DNA from: an uncultured delta proteobacterium
GTDB lineage: Bacteria > Myxococcota_A > Polyangia > Polyangiales > Polyangiaceae
Assembly: GCA_903892415.1 (NCBI GenBank)
Contig: CAITIQ010000266.1
Span: 1 to 34,210, forward strand
DNA: 34,210 nucleotides
Direction: 5' to 3'
Both the position numbers and the translations under genes were made by a program. The stretch's first letter is position 1. Each line of letters begins with the position of its first letter. Shown here one piece after another: positions 31,210-34,210 of this stretch. The notes beneath the pieces were generated by a model that ran no database searches, had not been told where the DNA came from, and worked only from the letters and a program-made list of their open reading frames with translations.

Positions 31210-33687
31210 TTAGTAGAGCGTGCCGCTCGCTCCGACGGAGCCCGTTCCGCCACCCGTGCCGCCCGCACCTGGGAGACCGAACGACAAGGTGTTGCCGGTC
31301 AGAACACCCGTGGTCGACATCCGGAAGATTGCGTAGGCGGGGCCGCCGGCTCCGCCGCCTCCTGCTCCGCCGTTGCCAGCCTTGCCTCCGTTACCGCCTT
31401 TGCCTCCCTGGCCGATCTGCGTCGTGCAGTTGTTGCCACCGAGAGCTCCTACTCCACCATCGCCGCCAATTCCGCCCAATCCGCCGTTGCCGCCACCACC
31501 GCCGTTACCCGCCTCAATGACGTTGTTGAGCAGGGTCACGGTCGTTCCGCTGGCCACCAAGAACACGCCGAAGGAGCCGCCGCCGCCACCACCACCACCG
31601 CCGCCCGTTCCGCGACACCCACCAGCGCCGCCACCACCACCGCCGTTACCCTGAGCGTCGTTGCAAGAAGCGCAACTCTGGGCGCCGCCGCCGCCACCAC
31701 CACCACCACCATTGCCATGCACGCCAAGACCGCCAGCCGCGCCTACTGACGAGACCCAGAACCCGCCAACGACACTACCGCTCGAGCCCCCCGTACCACC
31801 GGAACCATTGGCACCAGCGCCACCATTGGTACCGTTCTGACCAGTTCCCCCGGGATTGCCCCACATCCCACCGGCGCCGCCCAAAACTCCAGTGACGCCA
31901 GAGCCGCCTGTCGAGCCGTTGTTCTGACCGTCGGCGCCGCCCTTGCCACCAACTCCCCCCGTTCGCGCACACGTTGAGGTTCCACCAGCGCCGCCTGGTC
32001 CTCCCGGACCGTTGTCATCGCAGGTTGTCTCGCTGCCCACGACACCATCAGCGCCGTCATCCCCGACCGTTCCTGCGGTCCCCACAGCACCGGGGCCCGC
32101 ACTTCCAGCCGCGATTGTGTTGTTCTTCAGCAGGAGACCATCACAGTTGTTGCAATAGACAGCATAGTTATTTGTCCCAGCTACCGAGGTATCGAGGGTA
32201 CGAATTGTAAAGTAGTCCACCGTCGTAGCTGCTAATATATTAGTACCGTCGAGAGCGGTGACCCGCCCGCCGGAGACCGTTGCCGAGCGGATCTCGGCTG
32301 TGTTGAGGGCGCTACGCTGCCAACCATTCGAGGAAGAGTAGCCGCCGTAGAGCGAGATCCCAGCCGCGAGGACCACACGCGCGTTGTAGACGCCGTTCGA
32401 TACCAACACCGTGGACTTGCCCTGAGCTTGTGCGCGCGAGATACCTGTTGCGATGGTGGCGACCGGGTCGGCTATGGACCCCTGGTTGAGATTGTCGCCG
32501 TCGACGCTCACAAAGATCGCATCGGCTATATCGCCATCAATGCCGTCGCAGTTTGCATCGATGAAGGCGTCATCTGGCTCATCCGTTGAACCAGTTGCGG
32601 TACATTCATATTCACAGCCGTTCCCGGGCGAGCCATCCAAATCGACAAACCCTGGAAGACAGGCTTCGAACGTGCATCCGCCGCCAACGCAGCCTGTTTC
32701 GGCGTTGGGGATCTCCGCCGAGCAGTCGTTATTGCAGGAGCCGCAGGCACCGGGGTTAGTCATGAGATCAACCTCGCAACCATCTACGGACAGACCGTTA
32801 CAGTCGTCGTGGTCATTCAAACACTGCCCAATCACACAGGTATCACCGGCACAGCTGGCAGCGGTATTTGGCGTGCTGCAGACGACGTCGCACCCTCCAC
32901 AGTGAAGTGCGTTGTTAAAGACGTTGGTCTCGCAGCCGTTCGAGGCATTGTCGTCACAATCGCGGAAGAGCTCGTCACAAGCGGCTATGACGCATTCGCC
33001 TTCCACGCATTCACCGTCGCCGAAGGCCGGGCTACAGGGCTTGTTACAAGCTCCACAGTGCTTGGAGGAGGTCTGCAGATTCGTCTCGCAGCCGTTCGTG
33101 AGGACCGCATCGCAAGCTCCGAAGTCGGCTGGGCAATCGGATACGCTGCCAACCATTGGAACCACCGTATCGGCGGTGGCGACTCCCGCGACCTCATGCG
33201 CAACCAGCACCTTGTCCGCGGGGAGTGTGGCCGCGGCTTCAGAGGTAGCAAAGCTCACCTCGAACCAAAGCGACTCGCCTGGGGCCCTGGTGAACGGCAG
33301 CGATTCCTCTACGCGAAGCAGGTTATCGGGAGCGCCCGGGTCTGCCTCGAAGCGAAGAGCTCGCACCTCGAACTCGGGAGCGCCCACACTCGCCTGCTGA
33401 AAAACGACCTCGGCATTCGTTTCGTTGTCGATGCGAAAAAGCCTCGTTGCCAACTCCCCCGCTGGCACCTGGCCAAAGTCGATTTCAGCTTGTGACTTGC
33501 AGTCCGCCTCGGGCTCTTGCTGCTCTAAGACGCACAACCGCAGCCCCTCCGGGTCTACCTCACCAGAGCCGCCTCCACCTTCCGCAGGCGATTCTCCTGC
33601 GGCACAACCGTGAGCGAAGCTGATCAGAGAGAAAAGCACCGTTGCGAGGGCGGGCAAAGCAGTCGAGCGAACGCTAAGAAGACGCAT
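31210..33687 (-). CDS. Large cysteine-rich, beta-helix and Gly-rich surface protein
   Basis: This is an 825-residue exported protein, probably on the cell surface. A signal peptide (about 1-27) ends near HGC, a weak lipobox, so it may or may not be lipidated. Residues about 65-180 resemble an ASPM/SPD-2/Hydin-like beta-sandwich (DFGQVPAGELATRLFRI). Residues about 183-365 contain four related cysteine-rich repeats marked by NGCETN-type motifs and HCGACNKPCS-type clusters, a style common in myxobacterial extracellular proteins. AIFVSVDGDNLNQGSIADPV opens a DUF1565-like parallel beta-helix (about 390-520). The rest (about 520-825) is a Gly-rich, Asn-containing tail with few charged residues. Adhesion or matrix function is inferred. 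The ATG is preceded by AGAAAG. It is divergent from the broken vgrG-like gene. Confidence 0.82.
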   Translation of the reverse strand: MRLLSVRSTALPALATVLFSLISFAHGCAAGESPAEGGGGSGEVDPEGLRLCVLEQQEPEADCKSQAEIDFGQVPAGELATRLFRIDNETNAEVVFQQASVGAPEFEVRALRFEADPGAPDNLLRVEESLPFTRAPGESLWFEVSFATSEAAATLPADKVLVAHEVAGVATADTVVPMVGSVSDCPADFGACDAVLTNGCETNLQTSSKHCGACNKPCSPAFGDGECVEGECVIAACDELFRDCDDNASNGCETNVFNNALHCGGCDVVCSTPNTAASCAGDTCVIGQCLNDHDDCNGLSVDGCEVDLMTNPGACGSCNNDCSAEIPNAETGCVGGGCTFEACLPGFVDLDGSPGNGCEYECTATGSTDEPDDAFIDANCDGIDGDIADAIFVSVDGDNLNQGSIADPVATIATGISRAQAQGKSTVLVSNGVYNARVVLAAGISLYGGYSSSNGWQRSALNTAEIRSATVSGGRVTALDGTNILAATTVDYFTIRTLDTSVAGTNNYAVYCNNCDGLLLKNNTIAAGSAGPGAVGTAGTVGDDGADGVVGSETTCDDNGPGGPGGAGGTSTCARTGGVGGKGGADGQNNGSTGGSGVTGVLGGAGGMWGNPGGTGQNGTNGGAGANGSGGTGGSSGSVVGGFWVSSVGAAGGLGVHGNGGGGGGGGGAQSCASCNDAQGNGGGGGGAGGCRGTGGGGGGGGGGSFGVFLVASGTTVTLLNNVIEAGNGGGGGNGGLGGIGGDGGVGALGGNNCTTQIGQGGKGGNGGKAGNGGAGGGGAGGPAYAIFRMSTTGVLTGNTLSFGLPGAGGTGGGTGSVGASGTLY

Positions 33688-33948
33688 CTTTCTAGTGAAC
33701 CAGAGCCAAGCACCCTTGTCGAACCTGCGGCATCATTGCAGCAACAAGCAGCCTGGATCGGGCAAACCCCACTGGATCGATTCCTGGGGACTGCGACCCT
33801 AGTTCGCTACACGTAGGTGCAACCGTCTATTCCTCAGCGCGACGAGGACGGTTACCCGCTTTCCGCGGAAACCCGGCGTTCGGCTGCCAGCGCAACACCT
33901 TCCTGCGCTCGCGATGCCGCGGCACAGGAAGTGCTGACCACTGGCTCG
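33688..33948. promoter_or_regulatory. Divergent region upstream of the surface protein and the vgrG remnant
   Basis: This 261-bp stretch holds no gene I can support. It contains a perfect 12-bp palindrome TTTCCGCGGAAA (33860-33871), 78 bp before the vgrG-like ATG. An AGGAAG (33926-33931) lies 17 nt before that ATG, rather far for a ribosome-binding site; a GTG at 33931 is an alternative in-frame start. Open frame to 33817 exists, but its sequence does not resemble VgrG. Confidence 0.35.
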
Positions 33949-34069
33949 ATGGACCATTCAGAATTTTGGACCAAGCCCTCTTCGCTCCGCCTCGACGTTG
34001 AAGGCGTTGATGGACTCGACGTACGCGAGTTCAAGATCCATGACCGACTCAACGAACTCTTCAGCGTTG
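33949..34069 (+). pseudogene. VgrG-like type VI secretion gene, 5' fragment broken by an IS3 element
   Basis: About 40 codons remain of a gene whose product resembles the N-terminus of VgrG spike proteins. After a short lead-in, SSLRLDVEGVDGLDVREF is followed by KIHDRLNELFSVV. It matches the usual opening strand and the DVREF---E-LSELF-V block of the VgrG/gp27-like domain. VgrG forms the tip of the type VI secretion tail spike. The frame then runs into the terminal sequence of an IS3-family element, so the original protein is cut off. The rest of the gene may lie on the far side of the insertion, beyond the window. No other type VI genes are visible here. The family call rests on motif memory from a short segment. 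Confidence 0.6.
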
Positions 34070-34210
34070 TGAAGTGGGCACGCTCTAGCGGACAGTTGAT
34101 TAGGAAGTCACGCCGCGAGGTTCACCTGCTGCTCGTATCGTAGAGGACTTACGTAGCCAAGGGTCGAGTGTCTGCGGGTAGGGTTGTAAAAGCCGTCAAT
34201 GTAGCGAGCA
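34070..34210 (-). mobile_element. IS3-family insertion sequence, 3' end (incomplete)
   Basis: The element's right-hand part enters from the window edge. Its probable terminal inverted repeat begins TGAAGTGGGCACGCTCTAGC at 34070, starting with the TG dinucleotide usual for this family. The segment CAACTGTCCGCTAGAG just inside the end, read on the minus strand, resembles many IS3-family termini. The exact boundary could be 34068-34072, because the other end and the target duplication are not in view. It has inserted into a vgrG-like gene. Confidence 0.75.
34108..34210 (-). CDS. IS3-family transposase OrfB, C-terminal end
   Basis: On the minus strand the final 33 codons read ARYIDGFYNPTRRHSTLGYV, then SPLRYEQQVNLAA and a TGA stop at 34110-34108. 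The YI-GFYN--RRHS-LGY-SP block is the diagnostic end of the IS3-family DDE transposase (rve integrase core), just after the catalytic glutamate helix. The start of the gene and its OrfA partner lie beyond the window. The stop codon is about 38 bp from the inferred element end, a typical distance. Confidence 0.9.
   Translation of the reverse strand, partial: ARYIDGFYNPTRRHSTLGYVSPLRYEQQVNLAA

Noticed and set aside
31350..32100. Repetitive GC-rich tract suspected to be a CRISPR or satellite array
   Set aside because: It is in-frame coding sequence for the Gly-rich tail, with no constant repeat and spacer lengths.
33817..33948. Upstream in-frame extension of the vgrG-like fragment from a GTG
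   Set aside because: VgrG proteins begin close to the DVEG-type strand; the extra 44 residues have no VgrG resemblance and no ribosome-binding site.

Overview
This looks like chromosomal DNA from a large-genome member of the Myxococcota, most likely of the Polyangia (Sorangium/Polyangium-like) type. That is an inference from gene content, not a database match. The evidence is GC-rich DNA, many lipoproteins with glycine/serine-rich linkers, a TIGR02147-type regulator, a kinase-like protein with a PEGA domain, a lipoprotein with a sulfatase-modifying-factor fold, and a surface protein combining cysteine-rich NGCETN repeats with a glycine-rich tail. No rRNA, tRNA or CRISPR array was seen.

Left part (1-9.2 kb): the end of a LamG-like protein and a cyclophilin come first. 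A DUF4382-like lipoprotein is then divergent from a TIGR02147 regulator, with a perfect 17-bp palindrome exactly midway between their start codons. A Ski2-like DEAD/DEAH helicase with a DUF3516-type C-terminus follows. Next is a tightly packed operon of a lipoprotein, a membrane-bound kinase homologue that has lost its catalytic aspartate, and a lipoprotein with an apparently non-catalytic formylglycine-generating-enzyme fold.

Middle part (9.2-16.3 kb): three genes joined by ATGA overlaps encode an acyl-CoA dehydrogenase, an aminoglycoside-phosphotransferase-like kinase and a DUF1295 membrane reductase. The first two are separate versions of the domains fused in ACAD10/ACAD11, which suggests hydroxyacyl-CoA catabolism. 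Convergent to them is an operon of a tandem glutaredoxin/GST-N protein and a MOSC protein, divergent from a TetR regulator. An MscS-type channel with a cyclic-nucleotide-binding domain follows.

Right part (16.3-34.2 kb): a long run of minus-strand genes, read right to left, begins with an ABC exporter, HlyD adaptor and TolC outer-membrane protein whose genes overlap. The ABC ATPase has an intact Walker A but has lost its Q-loop, Walker B glutamate and H-loop residues. After it come a beta-propeller lipoprotein, an internally duplicated lipoprotein, a DUF4234/DUF2752 membrane pair, and two tandem paralogous DUF3352-like membrane proteins. Facing outward is a membrane phosphotransferase of the sulfatase superfamily. 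Then comes the large cysteine-rich, beta-helix, glycine-rich surface protein. At the right edge a vgrG-like type VI secretion gene is broken after about 40 codons by the end of an IS3-family element that continues past the window.

A recurrent feature of the minus-strand block is a GC-rich stem-loop placed within about 15 nt of a stop codon and lacking a U-tract. One of these fills almost all of the gap between the two DUF3352-like paralogues.
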